From Mytilus galloprovincialis (taxonomy: Eukaryota > Mollusca > Bivalvia > Mytilida > Mytilidae), in the NCBI RefSeq assembly GCF_965363235.1, contig NC_134843.1:91235795-91299794 (forward strand): a stretch of DNA of 64,000 nt. The letters are read 5' to 3'. Positions within the stretch are counted from its first letter, which is position 1. Every line of letters starts with the position of its first letter. The notes beneath the pieces are model-generated. The model was not told the origin of the DNA, did not search any database, and worked only from the letters and a program-made list of their open reading frames with translations. Positions 36,191-48,300 of this stretch are shown one piece after another. Position numbers and translations under genes: made by a program.

Positions 36191-36990
36191 TTTGAAATCC
36201 TTTTGGTTTTTCATAAAATATATATTTAGGGGGTAAATGCAAATGTCGTTTGATACCATTTTTCTTTTTCTATCTTTAAATTTGAATTTTTATCAGCAAT
36301 AACCATAATTATAGAACTTGCGGGTCAACTTTGACGGATCCCGCGCTCAATGCTGAAGGGTTTTAAAACCCAGCCTTTATTTAATATGCTATAATTATCT
36401 TAATTAAATGGGTCGTTTTTTCTTGTAAATAAGGTTAACCCAGTTTCGGTGAATTTGTCAATTCTTTCTTCTCATGGCAATGATTATAGACATCTACAGA
36501 AAAGTTTTTGTAAGTCGTACCAGAAAGGTCTATAAATGTCTTGTCTTGCTGATAAATGATGCTATGTTAAGTTAGACTTCTATCTACCTTTTATAGTTTC
36601 TAAATAATAGACAGACAACAAAGCATTGGTAGATATCGTCTTTAAAGATCAAAAACTCCACAAATGATTAAACTGACAATTTTGATCATTTGATTTATTT
36701 GTAAATCTTGTTATTTGCGCTTATTTATCTGTTTTGGTTTTGCAGATAATAGTAAAAACAAAATCTGCATTGAAGGCCAATGTCTTAATGAATATGATTT
36801 CAACCATGTTTGCTATGTAAAGTTCTTCTAGTATGATAGTATTTATGATGTTAGGAAAACACGTGAATATTTATAAAAATCGTCTATAAACAGCAAAAAC
36901 TCCAATAATGAGTTGTTTGGCGAATTCAAATATGTTGAAAATATTGTATTGAACAGACTTTCAATCACCTATTCTTACTAATCAGACAAT
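36191..36990. other. Intergenic, no gene seen
   Basis: AT-rich. Phrases such as ATCGTCT(A/T)TAAA and AAAAACTCCA(C)A recur at about 36,637 and 36,879, hinting at an old tandem duplication of about 240 bp. No coding evidence. Confidence 0.35.
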
Positions 36991-37004
36991 GTATCTCAAG
37001 GTTA

Positions 37005-37335
37005 AGCTATGGAAATTTATAATGCAAGATACAAAACAAATAGCGATCACATTCCATATATCTTAGCTAGGTCATATTGTAAACATTACGTTTTCAATAA
37101 TAATTTCCCGGTTCGTAATCCTATGGATAATTCAAACTTTGCAGTGATTGACCATTTGACTGCCACACATATTTTTTACAAACTCGATAATATATCTCAA
37201 TGTTCGGCTATTGAAATCTACAAAGAAAGATACAAAACAAATAAATAGGAATTATATTTCATATATCTTAGGTCTAATTGTAAACATGTTTTTTATAATA
37301 ATTTCCCGGTTCTTCATCCTCACAACCAATACAAC
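37005..37335. repeat. Tandem repeat of about 198 bp, two units
   Basis: GATACAAAACAAATA, TCATATT/TAATTGTAAACAT and AATAATTTCCCGGTTC occur in the same order at about 37,028-37,112 and 37,226-37,312, giving a period near 198 bp with clear divergence. The second unit runs straight into the RanBP2-like fragment on the opposite strand. Confidence 0.6.
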
Positions 37336-37354
37336 CTGGACAGGATGGTTTCTT

Positions 37355-38592
37355 CTAATACAAATAGAAGTGGTCAGGTAAGAAGAATTTTCTTGCCATT
37401 GCTATCTGTTCTTTTGTTGCCTTCTCTTCTTTTACATATTCAATACCATCAGTTATAATATAAGAATCATCACCTGGCCTTACTGGTGATTCCTGGGTAG
37501 CGACAGAGGATTCAAGTTTTGCTTTGGCATCGTCAAATGCCTTTTTAAAACAAGTTGCTATTTCTTGATTTTTGAATTTTACAGCTAATTGTTGCATTGC
37601 AGGTTCAACATCAGAGAAATCCATGGCGAACCAAATCCATGCTTTTCCGTCAGTTTTTGGCATAGGTTTTAACTCTAATTCTTCGGTTAAATAATGATTC
37701 AAACATATCTTATAAATTTGTGCTCGACGCATCAGAAGTCTAACTTTTCCATTTTCCTTATGTTTGGAAATTTTAATATCACCTAGTCCACGTTCTTTCC
37801 ATTCGCCATCAGCAAATCTAAACAATTTAGAACGATGTTGAAATAATACTTCTTCGTCTTCTTCTCCAGTGACAACATCAACAGCACTCGGTAGTTCAAT
37901 AATCGGTTCAAAATGAATGTGATCATCATCTCCGTCTTTATTTAGGTACATCCCCTCAGCATTGGTGGGTGGAGACTTTGGATCTGCATCTATTGATGGT
38001 GACAATGTAAAATTGAATCCACTGCTGCTCTTCTCTGGTGTTACAGTAGCAGATGGTTGTAATGTAAAGTTGAAACCTTTGGCTAGAGCATCTGCTTTAT
38101 TTTTATCTGCGTTAGATTTTGTTCGTGTGAAATTAAAACCAGCTGTATAAGTTGTTTGAAAAGTGAATCCAGAACCAGCTGTATCAGTTGTTTGGAAAGT
38201 GAATCCAGAACCAGCTTTGATATCAGACTTCCCGGCTGTTCCAAAAGTGAATCCTCCTTTTCCACCAAAATTAAATCCCCCACCGGTACTACCAAAAGCT
38301 GAAGACTTTTCCCTTTCTTTCGGTAAGCCTTCTTTTGTAACTCCTGGCTTCAACGAACCACATGCAGGACATTTGAGAACATCACCATTATTTGAAATAA
38401 GGCAGCCATCACATCTACAGACACCCTCTTTAGTTTTGAACAAATCGCCAAATCCTTTCTTTCCTTCCTTCTTTTCAGACTGATTAGAGGATTTAGCCTC
38501 CTCCTTGGTAACTCCAGGTTTAAGTGTTTGACAGGCTGGACATTTCAGGGCATCACTATTATTAGACATTAGACATCTATTACATTTCGATT
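37355..38592 (-). CDS. RANBP2: RanBP2/Nup358-like fragment: zinc fingers, FG-like repeats, Ran-binding domain
   Basis: One uninterrupted frame of about 412 codons; the first Met (38,569) lies inside the first zinc finger, so the true start is missing. Order: two RanBP2-type zinc fingers (CNRC...CPAC, then CDGC...CPAC; spacing C-x2-C-x10-C-x2-C), a low-complexity region with GFNFGG, GGFTFG and GFNFT repeats, then a well-kept RanBD1 with LFRFADGEWKERGLGDIK, RLLMRRAQIYKICLNHYL and KAWIWFAMDFSD. In the nucleoporin RanBP2 this domain binds RanGTP at the cytoplasmic pore face. The frame ends LPDHFYLY-stop, yet matching sequence seems to continue beyond the stop (CPGCIGCEDE, about 37,343-37,315). 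Dispersed repeat R2 abuts the 5' side and a tandem repeat the 3' side. A captured or duplicated fragment is likely; an exon of a larger gene is possible. Confidence 0.8.
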
Positions 38593-39162
38593 GTTTAGTC
38601 TTAGATGCATGATTTTTTTATTAGTTGTTAGTGGCTTTGAACTAGCTGTCAGATAACTGCGAGTACACTCAGATCTGTTCATTGTGTCTTTTTGTGTCGG
38701 GATGTATAAGTACCCGGCCACGTCCACTTGTATTTTTGTCTATCTGATGAGTTACGCCTTTTTCAACTGATTTTTATAGTTCGTTCTTATGTTGTACTGT
38801 TTTACCACCACTGTCCCAGGTTAGGGGGAGGGTTGGGATCCCGCTAACATGTTTAACCCAGCCACATTATTTATGTATGTGCCTGTCCCAAGTCAGGAGC
38901 CTGTAGTTCAGTGGTTGTCGTTTGTTTATGTGTTACATTTTTGTTTTTCGTTCATTTTTTTACATAAATAAGGCCGTTAGTTTTCTCGTTTGAATTGTTT
39001 TACATTGTCTTATCGGGGCCTTTTATAGCTGACTATGCGGTATGGGCTTTGCTCATTGTTGAAGGCCGTACGTACGGTTACCTATAGTTGTTAATGTTTG
39101 TGTCATTTTGGTCTTTTGTGGATAGTTGTCTCACTGGCAATCATACCACATCTTCTTTTTTT
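38593..39162 (+). repeat. Dispersed mussel repeat R2, copy 2
   Basis: Plus-strand copy from GTTTAGTCTTAGATGCATG to ACCACATCTTCTTTTTTT, about 570 bp and nearly full length compared with copy 1. Its first base directly follows the RanBP2-like coding sequence, with only a base or two of uncertainty. Confidence 0.75.
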
Positions 39163-39400
39163 ATATTAAATTAAGTATTTATAAAAAAATAACCACAAGA
39201 TTTCCAAAATGTCAAATTAGAAATTTCGTAGTTAAGTTGGCAGTTATTTGGACTGGACTAGAGACTAGTGCACCCCTATGGAATACAGCAATACCCCCTC
39301 AAATGCCTTTAAACAGTTTTGGTTATTATCTCAAGTGACAATCATCTGTTACGTTATAGATCATGCCCAACTATATATAACAACAGCTAGAACTTGATAT
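39163..39400. other. Short unassigned stretch
   Basis: No recognised feature between repeat R2 and the hammerhead-bearing repeat. A 70-codon open frame at 39,126-39,338 has no family motif. Confidence 0.35.
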
Positions 39401-39443
39401 TCGAGGGAAGCTAATGTGGCCTTTTAAACTTTTTTGGATTCGA

Positions 39444-39487
39444 GCGTCACTGATGTGTCTTTTGTAGACGAAACGCGCGTCTGGCGT
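39444..39487 (+). ncRNA. Hammerhead-ribozyme-like motif in a mussel repeat, probably inactive
   Basis: The sequence can be laid out as a type I hammerhead. Stem I is GCGTCA (39,444-39,449) with TGGCGT (39,482-39,487), six pairs including G-U. The core CTGATGT is at 39,450-39,456, stem II is GTC/GAC with a TTTTGTA loop, the core GAAA is at 39,470-39,473, and a very short stem III is CGC/GCG followed by the cleavage-type TC. The core consensus is CTGANGA; this copy has T in place of the last A, so cleavage is probably lost. The surrounding repeat, around CGAAACGCGCGTCTGGCG, is one I recognise as abundant in mussels, usually with CTGATGAG. Confidence 0.6.
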
Positions 39488-39544
39488 ATATATACAAAAT
39501 TTAGTCCTGGTATCTATGACTGTATGATGAGTTTATTTATGATC

Positions 39545-40290
39545 TTTTATACGCCGGCTGCTGATTCTAAATCAAAAAAAGATATGTGCCGGAAGTACTT
39601 ACCGAGCTAACCCGGATTAAGCCGTCTTTGCAAACAAGCTTCTCTATTAAGGGAATTCTTATTGCCCCTTACATGCTTAGGGATCAGTATTTAACCGGAT
39701 TTGACTCTAAGATTAAATATTTAGCATGAGTTTTGAAGACGGTCTTTGTTCACGTCTGTCCGTAAGGATTTTTAATACTGGTCAGTGTTACCTGATTCCC
39801 GTAGAACTGTAAAACTGAAAGAACACAATATTGTTGTCATATTAATATAAAACATTTTTATTTTTTATGATAATGAACTTACTGTTTTCACACACTACAA
39901 GTCACTATACTGTTAGCAAAAACATGCAATGTCAATGATTGAATGAACATGATGACCTTTAATTTATCTATACTGCCATGAATATATTTTCGGAAAGCAT
40001 TTACTTTCACTTTCACTTCAGTTTTTTGAAAGAGAAACTAGCAGTTGAATCGGGTTCTGGAAATTTTCAACTTTTTGTTCCCCATCCTTTTCGCTGATTG
40101 CTTAGCCTTTATAATACAGATTGCTTTTAAGCATTGTATACTTAATTGAACATCGCCGATTTTTCCTGATATTCAGCATTGTAAGTTATCACATTTTAAT
40201 TTTATTATCTGTTGTAGGAAATCTATTTATAGTATTTTGTGATGTAATTACTCTGTCACAGAGACTGATATAACAACTATCTGTAATTAA
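39545..40290. repeat. Dispersed repeat pair, copy B
   Basis: Partner of 20,505-21,640 without the inserted LINE tail. Shared blocks are GCCGGCTGCTGATT, AACCGGATTTGACT, TTTTCGGAAAGCATT and GAAACTAGCAGTTG. No gene. Confidence 0.5.
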
Positions 40291-40348
40291 TATACTATAC
40301 CTTCCTTTAATTAATCAAAATAAGTCATATTATACACAAAATACAACA

Positions 40349-40615
40349 CTATAGAGGGGGAGGACAGGGGTAAGGGACACAGGGAGAAAGGGGGTAGGAG
40401 AAAGGAGAGGAAGGCTGGGAGAAAGGAGAAAAGGTTGGAGAAAGGAGAACAAATTAAATATCTCTCCTTTTAAAAAATGATCTTATATTTCAAGAAAAAA
40501 TATCTCAAAAGAAGATGTTTTATTCTAATGGGAGAAAGGAGAACGGGGGTAGGAGAAAGGAGAAGAGGGGTGGGAGAAGGGAGAAGGGTACCCCCCTGTC
40601 CCCCTCACTATAAAC
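40349..40615. mobile_element. Purine-rich MITE-like element
   Basis: TATAGAGGGGGAGGACAGGGG on the left and CCCCCTGTCCCCCTCACTATA on the right are imperfect inverted repeats about 265 bp apart. The interior is almost entirely GGAGAAAGGAGAA-type minisatellite split by a short AT-rich spacer. TA may be the target duplication. No coding capacity. Confidence 0.5.
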
Positions 40616-42700
40616 TAAATATATAAATATACAGAATTACTGTAAAACCTATAAAATGCTGTCTACCACATAGACACATTGTATAAATTCTCAGCATAAA
40701 TATATATATAACTTAATTATAACTACATTTGTACAAAACTACAAACTGAAGTCAATGTTAACTTCATTGAATACTGTTATGACAAAAGTGTAAATGTATG
40801 CAAATAACATGTTAAGTCCAGTCAAACTAAGATTTAACCTCAATTAACTATACAACAGAAAATGTTTTAGAGACAATATCTGAAAAAGTATAATTTCCAT
40901 GTCCCATCTTTCAGCAGCAATTATTTTTTTATTCAGGCATCTATTGATCTTTTTGGAACATTTTAAGTTTCAGTATTAACTAGAGTATATATATAATGAA
41001 CCAACTGCACCCAATTAAACATTCTTTCTAATATTTCTTCAAAAAAGGTATTATAATTTAAATAATCACCCCCCCCCCCCCTTAAAAATCATGTTGTCCC
41101 CTGTTATTTTCTGAAAATTAAATCATTCAAAGAATAGCTATATTAAGTAAACAGCCTTCCAATTTTCACAAATCTGATAGATTTTATAAAAAAAATTCTC
41201 CATTACTTGTCTGATTTAGTTATAACTAAAGCATGTAAAAACATTTTGCATTTTTAAGGGTCTTTTAAATGTTGTCCCCAGGGGTAATTTTTCCTCCTGT
41301 TTAAATACCGCTGGGTTTTTTTCCACCTATGGACACGTTTGAAAGAACAAATATTTATTTCTTGTAATGAAATGTGAAGAGCATCATTTCCTGAATGTAT
41401 GAATCCATTTGTTTAGGTGAATAGCAGCCAGTTTAAAAAAAACTGAACTCCCCAAAGATCAGAATTTGGAGAAAAATAATAGTGTTGTTCTCTCCTGTTA
41501 CAGCCTTTTTGTATACCTTCTGAGAATATTGCATTGTCAGCACTATAACGGTACATGTGTTTTTATAGTATCTTATCAAATTGATATGTAGATCTATGGA
41601 AGTAAACTTCTACACAATTCAAGTAATTTAACAAAAAGTACTGCGCTATTCCTTTCTGTTACATTCTGTCATGTTACCTGATAAAAAGTAACAGCATAAC
41701 CACAATCAGTAACAGGAAGGATGTTCAAGACAATTTTGCTGATGAATCAAAAGGTTAATCTTCTATATGCCAACCACTTCAGTTAATATAAGTAATCATC
41801 ACCATATTAGATAAATTTCAAAAAAATATACAGTATATTAAATGAAAAAATAGGTTTTTTGCTTTTGATAACAGCAGAGAACATTGTGCAATTCTAGTAT
41901 AGTAGATAGTAACAGAAAGGAATTTATTTTATAATTTTTCATTACGTAGACATATTTTTCATCTTTTTTTTCTTTTTTTTTCATCTTTTATTTGTTTTTC
42001 AATAGTCAGGATTTAACATCAAGAACCCTACACTACCACCTGACAAGGGTATTAAGGGGTTACATATTATAGAAAATAATTCAGTATACAATTTTTATCA
42101 CTGACAAATTGATTTTTACAATTATAATATTCAAGGTTACATATAAGTTTTATTTGGTAATATTCTCTCGCTCTCATATTTTTCATCTTGCAAATACAGT
42201 TTCAAAGGATAAATGACATTGTTTGCTGTTATCTTCCAATTGTTACCAATCTGAAATGATGTATTTTTCTTAAACTATAAAACAAATCCTTTCTGTTACC
42301 AACTCTGTCCTGTTACTCAAGATTCTTTCATGTTACCGACATATCTAACTATATTTTAGTATATTTCTAAACCTTTTGTATTGCAAATGCTTAAATCAAT
42401 AATTGGCATTTGATAAACTATTGCAGGATATACTAGTAAACCACAAATAGTGTCTTAAACTTATTCCTTATTCCCATTAGAAACTTTAAAAAAATGATTC
42501 ACTTTGGTGACAGGAAAGAACTGGATTTTTTTTGTACCATTTTTAAAATCACATTTAACAATTGTTTGAATTACAGACAACAGTTCTTGGATCCTCAATG
42601 TGTGTTCTTCGATTTGTGCTATAGAAATACTGGGTCTAAAGAAATATTTTTTTGTTTTTTTCTTATTGCCAAAAATTAGCCTTTATTAAATATTGTCTCT
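40616..42700. other. Intergenic, no gene seen
   Basis: About 2 kb of AT-rich DNA. Motifs CCTTTCTGTTAC and the complement GTAACAGAAAGG recur (about 41,650, 41,910, 42,290, with weaker forms near 41,490 and 41,710), which suggests an old internally repetitive element. A C11-type run sits near 41,070. No coding evidence. Confidence 0.4.
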
Positions 42701-43533
42701 TTAGTTCTAATCTATTGCATAAAGCCCTTAATATATACAGAAAAAAGTCCCAATAAATCTAACTTGAGGAAAACTCAAAATCATCATTTTTAACTTCTTA
42801 TGGAAATTAACATTGCAGGGGAGATAACTCCACTAAAATTAGGGGTTTTTTTGTCAGTTTTTGGTTAATTTTCTTGAAATTTATGTAAAGTATGATACTT
42901 TGATGGGGTAATAAGTTTGTTTTTGACTAAATTATATAATTTTCTGCTCATAAAATGTACAAAACCAAAGTGTTATGGGTAGTTTTTTTTTTTTTTTGCA
43001 TTTTTCATTTAAGAAATTGCAGATTTGACAATGTTTGAAGCTTTCTGACCATTTTGAAAAATAATGTGAAAATTTGGTATTGTTTATATCTGTATATTAT
43101 ATTTTTTCAGCATCTTACTTGTCTAAAAAAACTTTTAACCACAAAAAGAAGAATACATGCTTAATTATTTTTATTAAGTTGAGATTCTTTATCTTGACAT
43201 GTTGAAAAATTTAATAAATGGTCAATTAATGAATAACAAAATCTAGATTATAGCTTGATAAAAGATATGAAAACCCCTTTAGAGTTGTTTGTTATACTCG
43301 TAAGACCACTACAAAATCAAAAATAAATACATTCTGATGAATAGAAGTGGTAAGGTTATAATTTTGTATTAAGTTTTATTGATATCTGTCTTTTTTACAA
43401 GAGTTATCTCCCTTTTCAATGCAAACCTCCATAGGATTTTTAAATGGTGATTTTTTTAAGTCTTCCTCAAGTTAGATTTTATGGGACTTTTTACTGTGTA
43501 TATTTGGGGTATTATGCTAAAGATTAAAACTTA
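42701..43533. mobile_element. Inverted-repeat element beside the LTR element
   Basis: Arms of about 130 bp at 42,701-42,830 and 43,401-43,533 are imperfect reverse complements. Matching pieces are AATCTAACTTGAGGAAAACT with TTCCTCAAGTTAGATTTTA, and GGGAGATAACTC-like ends facing inward (GAGATAACTC and GAGTTATCTC). The interior of about 570 bp has no gene. The Gypsy LTR starts 13 bases after the right arm, so it may have inserted at or in the edge of this element. Confidence 0.6.
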
Positions 43534-43546
43534 AAAATCTTCTGTA

Positions 43547-43912
43547 TGTTCGTATACTATGGACATATATACCCCGAAGCCCATAGATGACCATGTTTAC
43601 TTTAAAATAACATTTATCCGTCAAGGGTTAATTACATTATTTGACAATTAACCTCATGTAAATAGTACTCGATAACCGGACGATTATACAACCGGCCTAC
43701 AGCTATAGGCAGGTGTATGGACCATTGGACTATATAAGATACCTCAATGGACTACAAGGACACAATTCGATCACACCAGAATTCGTCACATCTCGGCCAG
43801 TGTCAGTGCAAAACATTTATTTGAACTTTAATCGCTCTTTGAATATACTTGTAAATTAAGCAATAAATACTAATTGACAAGTATCACTTATTAACTTATT
43901 GATTGTGCCACA
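43547..43912 (+). repeat. 5' LTR of the whole Gypsy element
   Basis: 366 bp beginning TGTTCGTATACTATGG and ending GTGCCACA. It holds a TATA-like ACTATATAAGATA near 43,728 and an AATAAA near 43,862, consistent with promoter and polyadenylation signals within an LTR. Identical by eye to 51,195-51,560. Confidence 0.9.
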
Positions 43913-43921
43913 TCAGTCAAA

Positions 43922-43936
43922 TTGGTGCCGTGACCA
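43922..43936 (+). other. Primer-binding-site-like sequence
   Basis: TGGTGCCGTGACC follows the 5' LTR after a short spacer. A TGG at this place is the usual complement of the tRNA CCA end that primes reverse transcription. I cannot name the tRNA by eye. Confidence 0.5.
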
Positions 43937-44017
43937 GGATTAAGGACTTCTAACCACTATACGACCAAGGAACCAAGGAACCACGTAAGTTGCAATTACC
44001 ATAGCTTTCATTCTTTT

Positions 44018-45175
44018 TTGATGGATAACCAAGATACTTCTATGTCAGCACAAAAAGTAGAATTAGCTTTCAATTCTGTCGCTAACGAATTACATGGGTT
44101 ACGAGAGGTAGTTACGATTCAAGGCGATGTAGCCACGGAAATTAAAGGGTTAAAATCAGCCATTTGTTCTCAAAATGTAGTTCAAGGAATAACGCCTTTT
44201 GAAGGTAATACGAAAGATTTTAAAGCCTGGATTAAGTCAATTGAAAAATATGCTTTACTTTTTAATGATAGGGATCGAATCAAGGAAATAGCTTTTCAAA
44301 CATGTAAAGGGGCTTGTTCAGATTACATACAAAGGTATTTAAGAGACCATCAGGACACCACTTGGGAACAATTAAAAAAAGAATTAACTTCAAGGTTTGG
44401 GGAAATTACTGACCCTCAACATGCGTCGACACTTTTGAGACAATTAAAACAAAAAGGGGACGAATCTGTTCAAATTTATGCAGAAAATTTATTGAATTTG
44501 GCAAATGAGGCATATTCAGATTTAGATGGACATAACGAAGCTATAGAAAGGGAACTCGTAGGCATTTTTATAGATGGTTTAGCTCATTCGTATTTAAAAA
44601 TGAAATTAATGAGAGAAAACCCAGCTACTTTTTCTTTGGCAGTTAAAAGTGCAATGACTGAACAAAATTTGAGAAAAAGATTTACTTTAAGAACGGAAAG
44701 GGTAGACGAACCAAGGTATAAAACGATAAGACCAATGACATTAACTAGACCAAGACGGACTGAACCTTTGAACTCTCATGAACCAATGGAAATTGATCAT
44801 TATCGTGATGCAAAACGTTGTTATTCTTGTGGTAAAGTAGGTCATGTATCACGTGATTGTCGTTCTGGGGGAAATTTGAGACAAATTAATGCCGTAGAAA
44901 TGCAAACATATCACGGAAATTCGGGTAGAAATAGGGAAATTAATTGTTATTCTTGTGGTAGGGTAGGACATATAGCACGAGATTGTCGTTCTAAGAGAAC
45001 CTATAGACAAGTAAATGCAGTTGAAACGCAACAATATCAAGGGAATTCGGGAAGAAATAATGAGATAGTTTGTTATCAGTGTAATCAACGAGGACATATT
45101 AGGCCAAATTGCCCAAATAGAAAACCTAGGACTGTTAACATGGTAGAAAACTGGGGTGTATATCCGGAAAACTAA
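44018..45175 (+). CDS. Gypsy element gag protein
   Basis: About 385 codons. The N-terminal two thirds look like a capsid region (FEGNTKDFKAWIKSIEKYAL, then QTCKGACSDYIQRYL and LTSRFGEITD, the standard gag pattern). The C-terminus has three CCHC zinc knuckles: CYSCGKVGHVSRDC, CYSCGRVGHIARDC and CYQCNQRGHIRPNC, which bind nucleic acid during particle assembly. The zinc-knuckle linkers share an NAVE(M/T)Q phrase, as if duplicated within the gene. Confidence 0.9.
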   Translation: MMDNQDTSMSAQKVELAFNSVANELHGLREVVTIQGDVATEIKGLKSAICSQNVVQGITPFEGNTKDFKAWIKSIEKYALLFNDRDRIKEIAFQTCKGACSDYIQRYLRDHQDTTWEQLKKELTSRFGEITDPQHASTLLRQLKQKGDESVQIYAENLLNLANEAYSDLDGHNEAIERELVGIFIDGLAHSYLKMKLMRENPATFSLAVKSAMTEQNLRKRFTLRTERVDEPRYKTIRPMTLTRPRRTEPLNSHEPMEIDHYRDAKRCYSCGKVGHVSRDCRSGGNLRQINAVEMQTYHGNSGRNREINCYSCGRVGHIARDCRSKRTYRQVNAVETQQYQGNSGRNNEIVCYQCNQRGHIRPNCPNRKPRTVNMVENWGVYPEN

Positions 45176-45324
45176 AGCGCTCTTGTCACGTTGAAGCCAG
45201 TGATAAGAGTCCAATTAAATTACCTACTTATTCTATAAATGTTGCAGGAGCTCCAAATTCAACTTTAATTAAATTTCAAAATCAAAGATATAGAGCTCTT
45301 GTAGATTCAGGCGCTAGTGTTTCT

Positions 45325-48300
45325 TTGATACACAAAAGAATTTTTGAAACTTTGAGGGATAAACCAAAATTATTAAAGAAAACGGCTAATTTACAGTCCG
45401 TAAATGGGGGGTCTTTACATGTAGAAGGTTGTGCAAACCTTACTTTTAAAATAGGTAGTACAAAAGTTACTCAATTATTTTATGTTGTTAGAGACATGAA
45501 CAGAAATGTTATTTTAGGAAAAGATTGGTTAGTACAAAATGGAGTTAGGTTATATTTTGATTTAGGATGTTTGAGAATTCAAAAAAATTATGTTCCATTA
45601 GAAGAAGACATTAATGTGGCTTCAATTGTAAGATTAACCGTAAATGCAGTATTAAAACCACAAACAATAAATGTTTGTCCCGTAGGCCTTAAGAACAATC
45701 CAAGTTTTGGAAGTACTAATTTGTTAGAAATCTCACCTGTAGCTTCAGGGTATGTTAGTACAGAACCAGGCTTAATGATAAGTAATACGGTGGTTAATTT
45801 TAATAAAAATAGGAAGTTTCCTTTGATGATTGTAAATAACACAAACAAATCAATTAGGTTAAAAAGGGGTTGTGTAGTAGGTAAGGCTTCTCATTTAGAA
45901 GAAATAAATTTAGTCAATGTGAATCAATCTCAAGGAACTTCGGGACTCAAAAAGTTAGATGAGTCTGAAATAAGTGTACCGCAAGAATTTAAAAAGGATA
46001 TACTTAGAATGATAAGGGACAATGAAGATGTTTTCGCAACTTCAGATAAAGATTTGGGGTGCACTGATACAGTACAAATGACTATCGATACAGGGAATAA
46101 CCCACCTATTAGATTAAAACCTTATAGGGCCCCACTCAATCAGAGAGAAATAATAGATAGGACAATTGAGGAACTACTAGAGGCTAAGATTATTAGGAAG
46201 TCTAGGTCGGCTTGGGCTGCGCCTATCATTATTGTTTCAAAAAAGGATAAAACTTCAAGGATGTGCGTTGACTATCGCAGGCTAAACGCAATTAGTAAAA
46301 TTTATTCATTTCCGTTACCATTGATTGATGACTTGCTTGCTTCGGTAGGTAAAGCCAAAGTAATGACTTCGCTAGATTTAAAGTCAGGTTATTATCAGGT
46401 CAAGGTCAAGGAGTCAGATAAGGAAAAGACTGCTTTTGTATGTCACAAAGGATTATTTGAGTTCAATGTATTACCATTTGGTCTCGCCTCAGGGCCCAGT
46501 TTATTTAGTGAATTAGTTACAGAAGTACTACAAGGGTTAGAGCATTTTTCAACTGCTTACATTGATGATATTTTGATATTTTCCGAAACAGAGGAAGAAC
46601 ATTTAGGCCACATTCAACAAGTTTTTGATAGATTACGACAGCACAAACTGAAGTTGAAATTGAAAAAATGTAATTTTTTGCAAAATGAAACCAATTATTT
46701 AGGCTTTATAATAAGTAAAGATGGATTAAAACCAGACCCTGAAAAGGTTAAGGCCATTCAAGGCATGAAAGCTCCCTCGAATGTCAGGGAAGTAAGAGGA
46801 TTAATCGGTTGTTTGAGTTATTATCGTAGATTTGTACCTTCATTTTCAAAAATTGCAGAGCCTATAGTTGCTTTAACTAGGAAAAACAAGGTTTTTAATT
46901 GGACCACAACTTGTCAGGAATCTTTTGAAAAGTTAAGGGATGAACTAGTGAAAGTACCATTATTGGCATACCCAGATTTGAATAAACCCTATGTGCTGTA
47001 CACGGACGCTAGCGATAGTTGTGTAGGGGCTTGTTTAACGCAATTACAAGAAAATCCAATCAAGGGTGAAAAGGAAGTGGAAAGACCGATTTATTTCCTA
47101 TCTCATAAATTGAGTGATACGCAAACACGTTGGTCAACCATTGAAAAAGAAGCATTTGCTATTCATTATGCGTTACAAAAATTGAATCATTATTTGTATA
47201 ATGCTGAATTTGTGATAAAGACAGATCACAAACCTTTGAAATACATTTTAGAATCCCCCATGCAAAATAAGAAAATTCAACTGTGGGCTTTGAACATAAC
47301 GGGTTATAACTGTAAGATTCAGTATATTCCAGGGCCCCAAAACGTGTATGCAGATTTCATGTCTAGATTACCTTCAGATGAAAAACCAAACGAAAATCCA
47401 GATCCTTATCCGGATATTAGTGACAATACTTACGAAATTAATGTGATTAATTCAAATAGATTTCATTTTACTGATTATACAAATAATGACAAATTAGTTG
47501 AAGATATTCCAGAAAAAGAAAATTTTCAGTTTAAAGAATTTGATATGTCAATTGAACAAATGAAAGACAAAACATTACGCGAGTTAAAGGAACAGCTTGT
47601 AGGCGATAAGGTACCCGAGGCAGTGCAAAACAAGTACATCATAATAGATGACATACTTTATTACATCTCAAATGTAGATAATGATCCTATTATAAGGTTG
47701 TACATACCTTCTCATATAAAACAAGCTGTTGTAGAACAGTATCATGATAAGAATGGGCACATGGGCATTGACAAAACATTTGATTCGATTCGTCAAAAAT
47801 ATTTTTGGCCAAACATGTTTAAGGAGCTGTATAATTATGTCACCACTTGTGTACCTTGTCAATCACGCAACTTACAAAAAGTTAGAGCGCCAATTCAGGA
47901 AACAAAAATTCCGCCTTATCCTTTTTGTCATGTAGGGGTAGATTTGAGTGGACCATATCCAACTACCATGTCAGGAAACAGGTACATTATAGGATTTATC
48001 GATTTGTACTCGGGGTGGCCAGAAGCTTTTAGTGTCGCAACAAAAAGCACTGACAATGTTGCACATCTTTTGATTGAAGAAATTACTTCAAGGCATTCTG
48101 GGATTCAAATTCTAACAAGTGATAACGGAGGGGAAAACTGTTCTAAGGCTATGGAAGAAGTTTGTAAAGAACTTAATATAAAGCATATTAAAACTTCATT
48201 CTATCACCCTCAGGGTAATGCAAAAATAGAAAGATTTCATAGAACATTACATGATGTTTTGTCAAAATTAATAGAAGATCATTCCACAACTTGGGACTTA

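Noticed and set aside
37009-37248. 79-codon plus-strand frame (MEIYNARYKTNSDHIPYILA) as a small gene
   Set aside because: It spans a 198-bp tandem repeat whose two units give similar peptides (EIYNARYKTN and EIYKERYKTN), so the frame reflects the duplication.
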